DNA of 64,000 nt from an uncultured Eubacteriales bacterium (GCA_905209085.1 CAJLRM010000005.1:186001-250000); one strand, 5' to 3'; positions 18,074 to 26,228 are shown, counted from the stretch's first letter. The notes: a model not told the origin generated them from the letters alone. Made by a program: numbers and translations.

Positions 18074-18485
18074 GCCCCTTTTACTCCTTTCCGTTTTGTC
18101 CGAAGTTTATCTACCCGTCAAAAACCCGTTCCGACCCTTTCCGCCAAATAGGAACGCTTCCCTCTTTCTCTTTTAAAAAGCCCGCGCGCCATCTTTCCTA
18201 ATAAAAAATCTTTTCCGATCGACACCGGCGATTGTCGCCGTATAAGCCGTTCGGAAAAGAAGCTTTGCCCTTGAATCCTGCCCCCGCACCCGCACAAACT
18301 ATTTATTTTTTTACATAACGTGAAAAACGACAGAATCCCGCTCTTTCCTTTGCGAAAAAGAGCGTCGGATTTCGTTTTTAACCATCGCATAAACGGCTCT
18401 TCTTTGCCGCAAAAAACCGTCGCGTCGGGCGAGGAGTGAAAAATTCAAAAATAAGGAAGCGACAATCTCTCTTCTGATTATTTCC
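18074..18485 (-). promoter_or_regulatory. Long 5' leader of the histidine kinase
   Basis: About 410 transcribed, probably untranslated bases separate the promoter from ATG 18073. They include a terminator-like hairpin (18202-18260). A 90-codon frame at 18118-18390 crosses that hairpin, has no ribosome binding site and is very basic, so I do not call it a gene. No known riboswitch class was recognised. AAGGAG lies about 8 bases before the kinase ATG. Confidence 0.55.
18202..18260 (-). terminator. Attenuator-like hairpin inside the kinase leader
   Basis: Minus strand: TCTTTTCCGA (18251-18260) pairs perfectly with TCGGAAAAGA (18209-18218) and is followed by TTTTTTATT. Enclosed is a second perfect hairpin CGGCGA-CAA-TCGCCG (18226-18240). 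It lies about 130 bases before the kinase start, where termination would switch the gene off. Confidence 0.6.
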
Positions 18486-18491
18486 TAAACA

Positions 18492-18520
18492 AGTATAACA
18501 AATAAAAAGATATTTTGCAA
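18492..18520 (-). promoter_or_regulatory. Sigma-A promoter of the histidine kinase
   Basis: Minus strand TTGCAA, 17 bases, TATACT. The 270 bases between this promoter and the ccdA stop contain no gene I can support. Confidence 0.7.
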
Positions 18521-18789
18521 GTAGACAGCGCGCTTTTCTCGGAGATTATAAATATTTGTCGGATTTGGGAGAATAAAGTCGAGGATTTCCTCTTAAAAGG
18601 ACGAAATTTTCTATTTTTTCATGAATTTCCTTTTTATAGATTCCCGCCTCCTTACAAAGTTTTAACGAACTTCACAATCATTTTGTCCTCTCTCCCCGTC
18701 TATTTTCGCCGCCGAATTTTATCTGAAAACATTTTTTCTGCGTCCCCACGATGAAAAGTTATGCGGACTATGGTGCAAGCGCCTGCCGT

Positions 18790-19488
18790 TTAAAGAAACG
18801 CGGTATAGAAAAGATACAGCGAGAGCGCAAATACGGCGAAGCCTAAAACAATATTGAGTATCTTGCCCGCCTTTTTGAATTTTTCCGAACGGGACATCTG
18901 TTTGACTGTCCCCACTCCTGTCCCCGCGGCGACCAGCAGCACGCTATGTCCCAGCGAATAGAAAAGCAGCATGGCGATTCCCAGGGTGACGCGGTGTTCG
19001 GCCGCTACTACGGCGAGGATCGCCGCCAGCACGGGCGTAGCGCAGGGGGAAGCGAATATCGCGCCCAACGCGCCCGTCAGCAGCGCGCCCAGCGCGCCTT
19101 TTTTACCGGAAGATTTATATCCGCACTGTTTGGGCAAAAAATCGACGACTCCCCAAAGCTGTAAAGCCATCGCCGCCATCAGCGCTCCTAAAATACCGTA
19201 CCATAAGGAATTAGCCACCAACAGAGCTTTTCCAAGCAGCGCCGTCACGGCGCCGAGCGCCACGAACACCACCGTCATGCCGATGCAGAACAACAGCGAA
19301 TACAAAAAGGCGCGCCTGCGGCTTTCGGAATATCCCGCGGTATAGCCGATCACCAAGGGAATGCTGGAAAGAGAACAGGGGGTAAAAGAGGTAAGAATCC
19401 CGGCAAAAAAAGCCACGACCAGGCTCAGCCACGGATTGCCGCCGATAAAATCGCTGAGCCCTTCGAGAAAAGCGGTCATGACGTCCAC
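18790..19488 (-). CDS. ccdA: CcdA/DsbD-like thiol-electron transporter
   Basis: This 232-residue membrane protein has six predicted transmembrane segments. The conserved redox cysteines of the CcdA family are in SFTPCSL (Cys38) and ASPCATP (Cys149). These proteins pass reducing equivalents from cytosolic thioredoxin across the membrane to an extracytoplasmic thioredoxin-like partner. That partner is encoded immediately upstream and overlaps this gene by 13 bases, a strong sign of coupled synthesis. It is the last gene of the rrf2-rclA-trx-ccdA operon. No cytochrome c biogenesis genes are nearby, so the target is more likely surface thiols damaged by oxidants. Confidence 0.9.
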   Translation of the reverse strand: MDVMTAFLEGLSDFIGGNPWLSLVVAFFAGILTSFTPCSLSSIPLVIGYTAGYSESRRRAFLYSLLFCIGMTVVFVALGAVTALLGKALLVANSLWYGILGALMAAMALQLWGVVDFLPKQCGYKSSGKKGALGALLTGALGAIFASPCATPVLAAILAVVAAEHRVTLGIAMLLFYSLGHSVLLVAAGTGVGTVKQMSRSEKFKKAGKILNIVLGFAVFALSLYLFYTAFL

Positions 19489-19874
19489 CCCAGCCGCGCG
19501 AATTCCGTTTCCAATTGCAATTCGGTACGCGCGCCCTCCGTTTTTTGGAGAACATTGCCCTCTTTATCCAAATATACCAAAGTGGGAAGAACCCGGGCGC
19601 CGTATTTTCCTACGATTTCGGCGTTTTCCGGCGCGTCCACGTCATAGAATCGAAAGTTGATTTTTTCGCCGTACCTTTCTTGAAGCTTGACGAGAACGGG
19701 CCGGAGCTGACGGCAGGGCGGACACCATTCTGCTCCGAGATCGATAAGCGTAGGGAGATTTTCGTCGTACGTATTTTCGACAGAGGGTTTCTCGCGGGTG
19801 GCGGCATAAGCGGATACGCCGAAAATAGCCGCTACGGTCAAAAAAATAATGAGTATTTTTACGGAAAGCTTCAT
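19476..19874 (-). CDS. Membrane-anchored extracytoplasmic thioredoxin-like protein
   Basis: This 132-residue protein has an N-terminal membrane segment (about 5-24) with no lipobox Cys, then a thioredoxin fold. The active site is EWCPPCR with Cys51 and Cys54, and the cis-proline loop is VLPTLV. WCPPC is found in reducing or thiol-transfer thioredoxins facing the cell exterior. It overlaps ccdA by 13 bases and follows rclA after 10 bases. The natural model is that CcdA keeps this protein reduced so that it can repair oxidised extracytoplasmic thiols. Confidence 0.88.
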   Translation of the reverse strand: MKLSVKILIIFLTVAAIFGVSAYAATREKPSVENTYDENLPTLIDLGAEWCPPCRQLRPVLVKLQERYGEKINFRFYDVDAPENAEIVGKYGARVLPTLVYLDKEGNVLQKTEGARTELQLETEFARLGWTS

Positions 19875-19884
19875 AGGCTGCCTC

Positions 19885-21252
19885 CTATCGCACGGCGGAA
19901 AACAGGTCGTTCAACCCCTCCGCCATCGTCGGGTGCGTAAAAATCATATCCCGCAAAACGGTATACGAAAGTCCCGCATCCATAGCGAGCTTTATAAGAT
20001 TAATCAATTCGAAAGACTCCGCGCAAAACAGCGAGCAGCCGAGAATCTTTCCCGTAGGACGATCGATCACCGCTTTGAGAAGTCCCCGCGTTTCCTCCAA
20101 AACCTTCGCCTTGGGAAATCCCGCGCACGCCGTCAGTCCCACGGCGACTTCGTATCCGGCGGCGCGTGCCTCCGACTCCGTCATGCCGATGCGGGAATAG
20201 GCGGGCCGAATAAACACGCAGTAGGGCACCGCTCCCCTATTTTTCGCCGTCTTCGTCCCGCCTTCCAGCGAAGACTTGACGATTCGATAATCGTCCAAAG
20301 AAATATAGGTAAACATGGGGCCGCCCTTAACGTCCCCCATCGCCCAGACGTCGGGGGCAGTCGTCCTCATTGCTTCGTCCACCTTTACGCTGCCGTCAGG
20401 CAAAAGCTCCACGCCCGCGGCGTTGAGGCTGAGTTCCTCTACGTTCGGTTTTCGCCCCGTCGCCAACAGCACGGCATCCCCTTCGCAGGCGTATTCCCTT
20501 CCGTCCCGCTTAAAACGCACGGTACGATAAGTGCCGCGATCCTCTATCGCGGACACGTCGGCGCCGAATTCGAACGCCACTCCCGCGCTTTCCAGAACGG
20601 ATTTTACTTCCGCCGCTATTTCAGGTTCGTCGCGGGGAAGAAACAGCGAAGAATGGGATAACACCGTCACCTTTGTGCCGAAAAGCGCGTAAAAAGAAGC
20701 AAATTCCAGCCCGATATATCCTCCGCCCACGATCACCAGCCGCTCGGGCAAAACCGCTTCGTCGAGCATGGTTTCGCTGGTGTAAACGCCTTTCCCATCC
20801 GCGCCCGCAATCGCGGGAATTACCGCCCTGGAACCCGTGTCCAAAAACACCTGTATTCCGCGGACGCGAACGACCTCTTCAAGACACTGCACTTCCAGCT
20901 CCCGCGGAGCGATAAATCGCGCCGTACCCGTGATGACATCCACCGTCGCCAGATCCGCCAACTTATGATAATTCGCGCCGCGCATACCCGCCGTGAGCGC
21001 GTTTTTATCCTCTATCGCCTTTCGATAAAAGGCTCTGCGTTCGTCGAAACCCGAAAAATTCCTGCGCGAAGCGTCCCGCGCGCGTTCCACAAGAAACTTG
21101 GTGGGCACACAGCCCACATTCGGGCAGGTGCCTCCGTACATTTTAGGCGATTTTTCTATGATCGCCACGCTCTTCCCCTGTTTCCCCAAATCGTAAGCGA
21201 GCGTTTTGCCCCCTTTTCCGAAACCGATAATCACCGCATCGTACTGTTTCAT
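19885..21252 (-). CDS. rclA: RclA-family flavoprotein disulfide reductase
   Basis: This 455-residue protein matches the RclA family from memory: FAD motif VIIGFGKGGK, redox pair Cys43/Cys48 in GGTCPNVGCVPTK, NAD(P) motif IVGGGYIGLEF, the MGDVKGG block, and the C-terminal dimerisation segment FTHPTMAEGLNDLF with catalytic-type His440. E. coli RclA protects against reactive chlorine species and reduces Cu(II). The start is ATG 21252, preceded by GGAGG; a longer frame reaching 21579 only reads through the regulator gene in another frame. Its ATG overlaps the rrf2 stop (ATGA), so the regulator and enzyme are translationally coupled. Confidence 0.92.
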   Translation of the reverse strand: MKQYDAVIIGFGKGGKTLAYDLGKQGKSVAIIEKSPKMYGGTCPNVGCVPTKFLVERARDASRRNFSGFDERRAFYRKAIEDKNALTAGMRGANYHKLADLATVDVITGTARFIAPRELEVQCLEEVVRVRGIQVFLDTGSRAVIPAIAGADGKGVYTSETMLDEAVLPERLVIVGGGYIGLEFASFYALFGTKVTVLSHSSLFLPRDEPEIAAEVKSVLESAGVAFEFGADVSAIEDRGTYRTVRFKRDGREYACEGDAVLLATGRKPNVEELSLNAAGVELLPDGSVKVDEAMRTTAPDVWAMGDVKGGPMFTYISLDDYRIVKSSLEGGTKTAKNRGAVPYCVFIRPAYSRIGMTESEARAAGYEVAVGLTACAGFPKAKVLEETRGLLKAVIDRPTGKILGCSLFCAESFELINLIKLAMDAGLSYTVLRDMIFTHPTMAEGLNDLFSAVR

Positions 21253-21671
21253 TTTCTTTCTCCTCCAAAAATTTTTTTGTCCATATCCGCAATCGTAAGC
21301 TGTGCGAGCGTTTCTCCGCACACGCGATTCAGCCGTCCGTATACCTCGTCCATCGCCGCCGCCATTCCCGAAGCGATCAGACACTTCATATCCGCATCCC
21401 CCGATCGCCACGCGGGCTCTATCAGGCGTATGCCCACGGCGTCGAGCACGTCGAGCAGCGTCACCTGCTCCGCTTCCTTCACAAAAAGAAAGCCTCCTTC
21501 CGCGCCCTCGCGCGCTTCCACCAGCCCCGCGCGGCGCAGCTGCGCCATCACCTTCCGAATGCGGGCGGGATTCGTGCACACATTCTCCGCAATCGATTCG
21601 CTGGACTCCCGCTTCCGTTTATGATTGAGATACACGAGCGCGTGTACCGCGATACCGAATTCTCCTTTCAT
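21249..21671 (-). CDS. Rrf2-family transcriptional regulator
   Basis: This 140-residue winged-helix regulator has the Rrf2 N-terminus (GIAVHALVYL), a recognition region around 31-50 (CTNPARIRKVMAQL) and a beta-wing GAEGGF. Cysteines are at 32, 97 and 118; the spacing does not match the IscR cluster, so a thiol-switch sensor (as known for hypochlorite-responsive Rrf2 members) is more likely than Fe-S. ATG 21671 is preceded by AGAGGTGAAG. Longer in-frame starts are ruled out because the perfect promoter at 21700-21728 lies inside them. It is the first gene of its operon and probably represses itself through the inverted repeat over its -10. Confidence 0.9.
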   Translation of the reverse strand: MKGEFGIAVHALVYLNHKRKRESSESIAENVCTNPARIRKVMAQLRRAGLVEAREGAEGGFLFVKEAEQVTLLDVLDAVGIRLIEPAWRSGDADMKCLIASGMAAAMDEVYGRLNRVCGETLAQLTIADMDKKIFGGERK

Positions 21672-21694
21672 TTCTTCACCTCTGTCTTTTCTAT

Positions 21695-21715
21695 CTGTAA
21701 TTATAAATATTACAG
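21695..21715 (-). promoter_or_regulatory. Perfect inverted repeat, probable Rrf2 operator
   Basis: CTGTAAT, seven bases, ATTACAG. The repeat covers the -10 element and part of the spacer, so a bound protein would block RNA polymerase. Confidence 0.8.
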
Positions 21716-21728
21716 ATTGATTTGTCAA
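21700..21728 (-). promoter_or_regulatory. Consensus sigma-A promoter of the rrf2-rclA operon
   Basis: TTGACA, 17 bases, TATAAT on the minus strand: all twelve consensus bases are present. A promoter this strong normally needs repression, which fits the overlapping operator. Confidence 0.9.
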
Positions 21729-22035
21729 GCGTTTTGAATAAGAAAAATATTTTTTATAAAGTCCGAGTAGCGGGATACAAAAAAGAATAGCCTTCCTTCG
21801 CCCCAAATCTGCGTAAAAAGACCGCGCCTTCCCGTGCGGCGGACCGCGTTCCAACGTCAGGCTTTCAAATCGCGGCGGCGAAGTCGGACTCCAGCGCGCC
21901 ACTCCCATCAACGTCCCGCCGTCATCTGCGGGGCTTTATGAGGTCGAATCTCGGGGGGATTTTTGAAATTGCGCAAAAGGAAAGACACGCATCCGATTTC
22001 AAAAAGAATTTCCCATCCGTCAAAGATCGCGTTTT
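21729..22035. other. Intergenic stretch, no gene seen
   Basis: It lies between the rrf2 promoter and the terminator of the short gene at 22134. Apart from AT-rich sequence next to the promoter I see no conserved element. Confidence 0.45.
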
Positions 22036-22073
22036 AAAAATTTTAGCGCCGTACTCCTTAGCGGATACGGCGC
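22036..22073 (-). terminator. Terminator after the epimerase-like fragment
   Basis: Minus strand: GCGCCGTA, 12-base loop, TACGGCGC, then TAAAATTTTTAAAA. The eight-base stem is perfect and lies 60 bases past the stop. Confidence 0.65.
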
Positions 22074-22133
22074 CGGAAAAAAATATTTTTCATTCGTGCT
22101 CGGGGCAGGAGAGAACGCGCGCAAAACGGAAGT

Positions 22134-22460
22134 TTATTCCCCTTTCATCGCCACGACGTTCTCCGTTTTATGATCGAGAATTTCCACGCAGAGCTTCACC
22201 GAATCGCCGATTGCAGCATCGATATCGTCGGGCTGAACGCCGAGAAAATCGCAGCCCAAAGATTTATCGATAAATTGGTTGCTGCATTGCATTTTCGAAA
22301 ATTTTGCCATATCCAGTCCGCCTTCTATCCCCGCTTTTTTCTGTTTTCTTTTCAGCCATTTTGCGACGGCGGAGAACATCCACTCGGGAACGCAGACGAT
22401 CTTTTTGCGGGGACAGCCAAGATATTTATGAAAGACGCTGAGCAGTTCTTTCCATGTCAT
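22134..22460 (-). CDS. Short protein resembling the C-terminus of an extended SDR epimerase
   Basis: This 108-residue frame begins MTWKELLSVFHKYLG and ends with LGVQPDDIDAAIGDSV. Both segments read like the C-terminal substrate domain of NAD-dependent epimerase/dehydratases, where a full protein has about 300 residues and a Rossmann GxxGxxG motif first. No such N-terminus is present; the preceding gene is an unrelated AraC regulator 56 bases upstream. ATG 22460 has a GAGG site 6-7 bases upstream and the gene has its own terminator, so it may still be expressed. It is either a degraded gene remnant or a small independent protein. My family assignment rests on pattern memory. Confidence 0.45.
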   Translation of the reverse strand: MTWKELLSVFHKYLGCPRKKIVCVPEWMFSAVAKWLKRKQKKAGIEGGLDMAKFSKMQCSNQFIDKSLGCDFLGVQPDDIDAAIGDSVKLCVEILDHKTENVVAMKGE

Positions 22461-22515
22461 ATTAACCTCGCTTCTCCGCGTCCCCTTTTCGCCGCTTTGC
22501 GCTTATCTCCTATGG

Positions 22516-23463
22516 TCATTCGGTCAGCGCGTCGGCTTCAAAGGGCTGCGCCACGTACTCCCGCGGCGTCTTGCCGTATCTTTTCTTAAACGTTTTCGAA
22601 AAATTGGAATAATCCTCGTACCCCACCATTTTGCAGATCTCATAACAGGAATACTCGGTGTCTTTCATCAGGCTGCGCGCCTTGGACATCCTCTGATTGA
22701 TGAGGTACTCCTTCGGGGATACGCCGATCTGCTGTTTGAATATCTTAAAGAAATAGCTGCGGTCGAATCCGACGTAATCGGCGACGTCTTTTATGGTGAT
22801 GGGAAATCCGTAATTTTCATTGATATATCGCACCGCCCTGTCGATATAGCTCTCATTTTCCACGACGGGAAGTTCAAAATTTTTATTTTCCCTGAACATC
22901 TCGGCAAACAGAACGTAAAGACATCCCAGCATACCCAGCGCGGAGGCTTCGTCCCGGGCGTTATAATCGTTGATCTGCTTAAAGATGGAAAAAATCTTCT
23001 CGGGGGAGGAAAAAGACTTTATATAGACGCCGTTTTCGATAAACCCCGATTTAATCAAAAACTCCTTGGCGTTGAGCCCGTTGAACCCTACCCAGCAATA
23101 GTGCCAGGGCAGCTCTTCGTCCGCCGTATACGTCGTATCCGTATCCGGAAGAGTGAGAAACACCTGATTGCGGGAAAGCTTGTAGCTCGTGTGATTGACG
23201 GTGAGAGTTCCGCGTCCGTTTTCGATAAAATGCAGAAGAAAATATCCCCAGCGCGCCGGTCCGTATTTGTAGCCGGGGCTGCAATGCTGCCAGCCGCTTT
23301 CATAAATGGACAACTGCGCATTTTCGATATATTTGTTGTAATGCAGTTCCCAAGGATATCGGACGTCGAAAGGCTTGGTTTCGTCCACAGGCTCCCGATA
23401 AGGTTCCTCGTCGCTCCATTCCGCCATTTTTTTATCTCTCGTCGTATCTGTTGTTTCCGTCAT
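22516..23463 (-). CDS. AraC-family transcriptional regulator
   Basis: This 315-residue protein has an N-terminal cupin-like ligand domain (about 40-180, including WGYFLLHFIENGRGTL) and a C-terminal double helix-turn-helix (about 205-305) with the AraC signature (ICKMVGYEDYSNFSKTFKK and GKTPREY). It probably senses a sugar and activates transport or hydrolase genes. It is followed after 55 bases by the epimerase-like fragment. The start at 23463 has a modest AAGG site; a second ATG 11 codons later lacks one. No sugar gene adjoins it, so its regulon must be elsewhere. Confidence 0.9.
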   Translation of the reverse strand: MTETTDTTRDKKMAEWSDEEPYREPVDETKPFDVRYPWELHYNKYIENAQLSIYESGWQHCSPGYKYGPARWGYFLLHFIENGRGTLTVNHTSYKLSRNQVFLTLPDTDTTYTADEELPWHYCWVGFNGLNAKEFLIKSGFIENGVYIKSFSSPEKIFSIFKQINDYNARDEASALGMLGCLYVLFAEMFRENKNFELPVVENESYIDRAVRYINENYGFPITIKDVADYVGFDRSYFFKIFKQQIGVSPKEYLINQRMSKARSLMKDTEYSCYEICKMVGYEDYSNFSKTFKKRYGKTPREYVAQPFEADALTE

Positions 23464-23962
23464 CTCTGCCGCCTTTTTAAAGCTTTATTTTTTCCTTGAC
23501 TTCTATCACAATGCCAAAATAAGGATACAACATTTTTCCAGGAATTTGAATAGTAGAATGTGTTTTGTTCTTGTAATTTTGTTGTTTGTAACGCTTCCAC
23601 AAAACATTTTTCTATTTTTTATTCCTGTTTTTCCCCGATTTGGGCAGGACTGTGAAAGTATTTCAAGTTCTCTCTTTCAAATACTCCCGATTGCGTCACT
23701 GTAAATGTGGGCGATAAACGCCGCGGCTATGCACTCTTTTTGTCAACGTTTCTTTTAAGAAGTTTCGGCGCGCGTCGAAACAAAACGGCGCACATAAAAA
23801 AACGCCCTCTTCGGACGTTTTCCTATCGCGTCTATAAAAATTTTTTTAAGCGAAAATAGCGATACGGATGCGTTTGGTTAAAAATCGCTTTTCCTATCTG
23901 CCGTACAAATAGAAAAACGCCCGTTTCTATGCCTTTATTTTTGTTTTGGCATACGCAAGCGT
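23464..23962. other. Long intergenic region between araC-type and SRAP genes
   Basis: It contains the divergent promoter regions. A weak minus-strand promoter (TTCAAA, 17 bases, TATCCT) lies 60-90 bases before the AraC start. A catabolite-control-like half palindrome TGTAACGCTTCCA is at 23587-23599. A minus-strand terminator-like hairpin is at 23795-23820. No protein gene can be supported. Confidence 0.45.
23795..23820 (-). terminator. Terminator-like hairpin with no annotated upstream gene
   Basis: Minus strand: AAACGTCC, GAAGA loop, GGGCGTTT (one G-U pair), then TTTTTATG. It would end a transcript starting somewhere in 23821-24000 on the minus strand, or act as an attenuator in a long AraC leader. 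Confidence 0.5.
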
Positions 23963-23991
23963 TTGTAAAAATTGCAGAAAAGGTGTATACT
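23963..23991 (+). promoter_or_regulatory. Sigma-A promoter of the SRAP gene
   Basis: TTGTAA, 17 bases, TATACT, about 20 bases before the ATG at 24012. The -35 is preceded by GCAAGCGTTTG, a short palindrome-like element. Confidence 0.7.
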
Positions 23992-24011
23992 GAAAGAGAG
24001 GTGATTTAGTT

Positions 24012-24575
24012 ATGTGCGGAAGATTCGAATTCAATCTCGGCGATCCCTATATGGAATTCATTTTCAACGACCTTCAAAAAAGATACAATTACGACGGTCT
24101 TCATCCGGGCGAAATTTTCCCCAGCGAGAAAGTTCCCGCTCTGGTGATGAAAAACGGGAATGTGACGACCGAATTGCTCACGTGGGGATATGATAAATTT
24201 AACGAAAAGGGCGTCATCATCAACGCCCGCAGCGAAACGGTGACGGAAAAGCCGATGTTTCGGCGGGATTTTTTCGAAAGGCGCTGTCTGCTTCCCGCAA
24301 GCGGCTTCTATGAATGGTCTTCCTCCAAGCAAAAATATCTGTTTCATCGCTCCGACGACAAACCCTTATTTCTCGGCGGCTTTTACAAACGGCTTTCCGA
24401 TAAGAATCCCTGTATTATTCTGACGAAGGAAGCCACTCCGCCCGTCAAAGACTTTCACGACCGCATTCCCGTTTTAGTAAACGAAGCGGACATCGAAGCC
24501 TGGCTGGGCGATATCGATTTTGCGTTCGGCTATCTTCAAAAGAACTATTCGTCCCCGCTCGTCTATCGGCAGTAA
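24012..24575 (+). CDS. SRAP-domain abasic-site processing protein (YedK/HMCES family)
   Basis: This 187-residue, single-domain protein carries all expected catalytic positions: Cys2 exposed after Met removal (MCGRFE), Asn71 in INARSE, Glu101 in SGFYEW and His149 in DFHDRIPV. The family forms a covalent thiazolidine link between Cys2 and abasic sites in single-stranded DNA, protecting them during replication. ATG 24012 is preceded by GAGAGGTGA. It is transcribed alone and meets the Rieske flavoprotein gene tail to tail, 17 bases apart. Nothing in its promoter looks like a LexA box. Confidence 0.93.
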   Translation: MCGRFEFNLGDPYMEFIFNDLQKRYNYDGLHPGEIFPSEKVPALVMKNGNVTTELLTWGYDKFNEKGVIINARSETVTEKPMFRRDFFERRCLLPASGFYEWSSSKQKYLFHRSDDKPLFLGGFYKRLSDKNPCIILTKEATPPVKDFHDRIPVLVNEADIEAWLGDIDFAFGYLQKNYSSPLVYRQ

Positions 24576-24592
24576 AATAAAGGAATCGCCTT

Positions 24593-26059
24593 TTACTCTT
24601 CCCCGTTCTTTCTCTCGTACTTACAAGCTTTCACCGCAGGCTCGGAAAGGATATTGCCGTAAATGTCGAAACGGGAGCCGTGACAGGGGCAATCCCACGT
24701 ATTCGTATTGCCGTTCCAAGCCAATTCGCAGTGCATATGCGGGCACATACACCCGATGACGTGCAGATTTCCCTCTAAATCCCGATAGACGGCGCGCCTT
24801 TTGCCGTTGTAAAAGACGATCATGCCGCTGCCGGCAGGCACGTCGGCGGCAGTTTTAAAAGAAACGCCGAAATAGCCGAGAATAAGTCCCTTTGCGTTAG
24901 TCATCGCATTCGACGTAAAATCCCCGAACGATTTTTTAATATGCCTTTGCGGAGAAAAAATTTCCGCATAGGCGTTTTTTCTTTTCAAAAGGGCATCCGT
25001 CAATACGGACGCACAGACCATGGCATTGGTCATACCCCATTTATTGAACCCCGTCACCACGTATACGTCGGCGGTATTTTTCGAGTATCTCCCCGCCATA
25101 GGCATCCCGTCGAAGGTCATGACGTCCTCGGCACACCAGCAATGCGTGACGGCGTTCGCCCCGAAAAGACTTTTCGCGCGCTCTTTCAGTCTATCGAAAT
25201 GCCGTTCGCTTTCTATCCTTCCCGTCCTATGGTCCCCGCCGCCGAAAAGCGTGCCTTCCGCATACGGACGCACGGAGAGTCCGTCTTCCCGCTCGTTGAG
25301 ATACATATTTTCCGTACATTTTTCCCGAACGGCGACGGTGTAGGACATGGATTGCCTAAGCTTCATGAAATAGCCGCCGCGCGAATTCACGATGGGATAG
25401 TGCGTCGCTATAATTATTTTATCCGCCCGCACCGTCGCCCTGTCCGTTTGAATGAGTTTGCGCTTCGTATCCACCTTTACGGCGCGGGTGGATTCGTATA
25501 TTTCAAAGCCGACGGGCAGCGCGCTCAAAAATTTCAGCGGATCAAACAAATACTCCCCCTTCATTTTCAACGCGCACACGCCCCGAAAGGGCGGGAGTTC
25601 GTATACCATTTCACATTCCGCTCCGATTCCGCGCAAGACCTCGAATGTATTTTCGAGATTAGAACCGCCGTCCTCGGAAAAGACGTAACTGTCCGTTTCC
25701 ATCCAGTCGCACTCGATATGATGCCGTTCCACGAGTTCCGCATATTCCCGCTTTCCCTCTTCCTGCGCGCAGTAGTACAGCTTTGCGGCGCGCTGTCCGT
25801 AACGAGCGGAAAGCTCGGCGTAAACGCTGCCCTGGTTAGCGGAAATTTTTGCCGTCGTGCGCCCCGTCGTTCCCGAAAACAATCTGTCCGCTTCCAAAAG
25901 CGTCACTTTCCGCCCCGCCTCCGCCAGTTTGAAAGCCGTGAGATAGCCGGCAATGCCGCCGCCGATTACGGCGATGTCGCAGTCGATATCTTTTTCCAGC
26001 CCCGGATATTTTTTTGTTTCACCCTGCCAAACCGATTCCAATTTCAATTTCTTTTCCAC
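24593..26059 (-). CDS. FAD-dependent oxidoreductase with C-terminal Rieske [2Fe-2S] domain
   Basis: This 488-residue protein has an N-terminal DAO-type FAD domain (AVIGGGIAGYLTAFKLAEAG at 30-49, then GTTGRTTAKIS) and a C-terminal Rieske domain (about 395-488) with cluster ligands in MCPHMHC and CPCHGSRF. Such fusions occur in many bacteria; the substrate is generally unknown, though amine or amino-acid oxidation is typical for the FAD part. The annotated start is GTG 26059, but AAGGTGG practically touches it; a TTG four codons on (26047) is better spaced. No clear promoter was seen upstream. Confidence 0.9.
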   Translation of the reverse strand: MEKKLKLESVWQGETKKYPGLEKDIDCDIAVIGGGIAGYLTAFKLAEAGRKVTLLEADRLFSGTTGRTTAKISANQGSVYAELSARYGQRAAKLYYCAQEEGKREYAELVERHHIECDWMETDSYVFSEDGGSNLENTFEVLRGIGAECEMVYELPPFRGVCALKMKGEYLFDPLKFLSALPVGFEIYESTRAVKVDTKRKLIQTDRATVRADKIIIATHYPIVNSRGGYFMKLRQSMSYTVAVREKCTENMYLNEREDGLSVRPYAEGTLFGGGDHRTGRIESERHFDRLKERAKSLFGANAVTHCWCAEDVMTFDGMPMAGRYSKNTADVYVVTGFNKWGMTNAMVCASVLTDALLKRKNAYAEIFSPQRHIKKSFGDFTSNAMTNAKGLILGYFGVSFKTAADVPAGSGMIVFYNGKRRAVYRDLEGNLHVIGCMCPHMHCELAWNGNTNTWDCPCHGSRFDIYGNILSEPAVKACKYERKNGEE

Positions 26060-26194
26060 CTTATGCTTTTAGTTTACCCTTTGAATCCGTTTGCCATACC
26101 AGGAGTTTTCTCTTCGGCTCTTCTCAAAATTTCGTATTCCGCGGCAGAAAAATTTTTGCGACCCTTCGATACGTTTTCTTCCTTTGCCCAAACG
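26060..26194. other. Upstream region of the Rieske flavoprotein gene
   Basis: No convincing promoter was found. On the minus strand, 26074-26172 reads as 32 codons of protein-like sequence (SAAEYEILRRAEEKTPG near the end), but the frame runs up into a terminator hairpin and has no ribosome binding site, so it is not called. Confidence 0.35.
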
Positions 26195-26228
26195 AAAAAA
26201 AACGACCGTCGTAAAACGACCGTCGTTT
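26195..26228 (-). terminator. Terminator of the serC-serA-TIM barrel operon
   Basis: Minus strand: AAACGACGGTCGT, AAA-type loop, ACGACGGTCGTTT with one mismatch, then a run of eight T. It lies 140 bases past the stop at 26367. Confidence 0.75.

Noticed and set aside
18118..18390. 90-codon frame in the histidine kinase leader
   Set aside because: No Shine-Dalgarno, strongly basic composition, and it reads through a perfect terminator-like hairpin.
18515..18754. 79-codon plus-strand frame starting with TTG
   Set aside because: No ribosome binding site; it starts inside the kinase promoter and is Phe/Arg-rich.
21253..21579. N-terminal extension of rclA by 109 codons
   Set aside because: The extension is Arg/Gly-rich, overlaps the Rrf2 gene out of frame and lacks a ribosome binding site; ATG 21252 has GGAGG and the family N-terminus.
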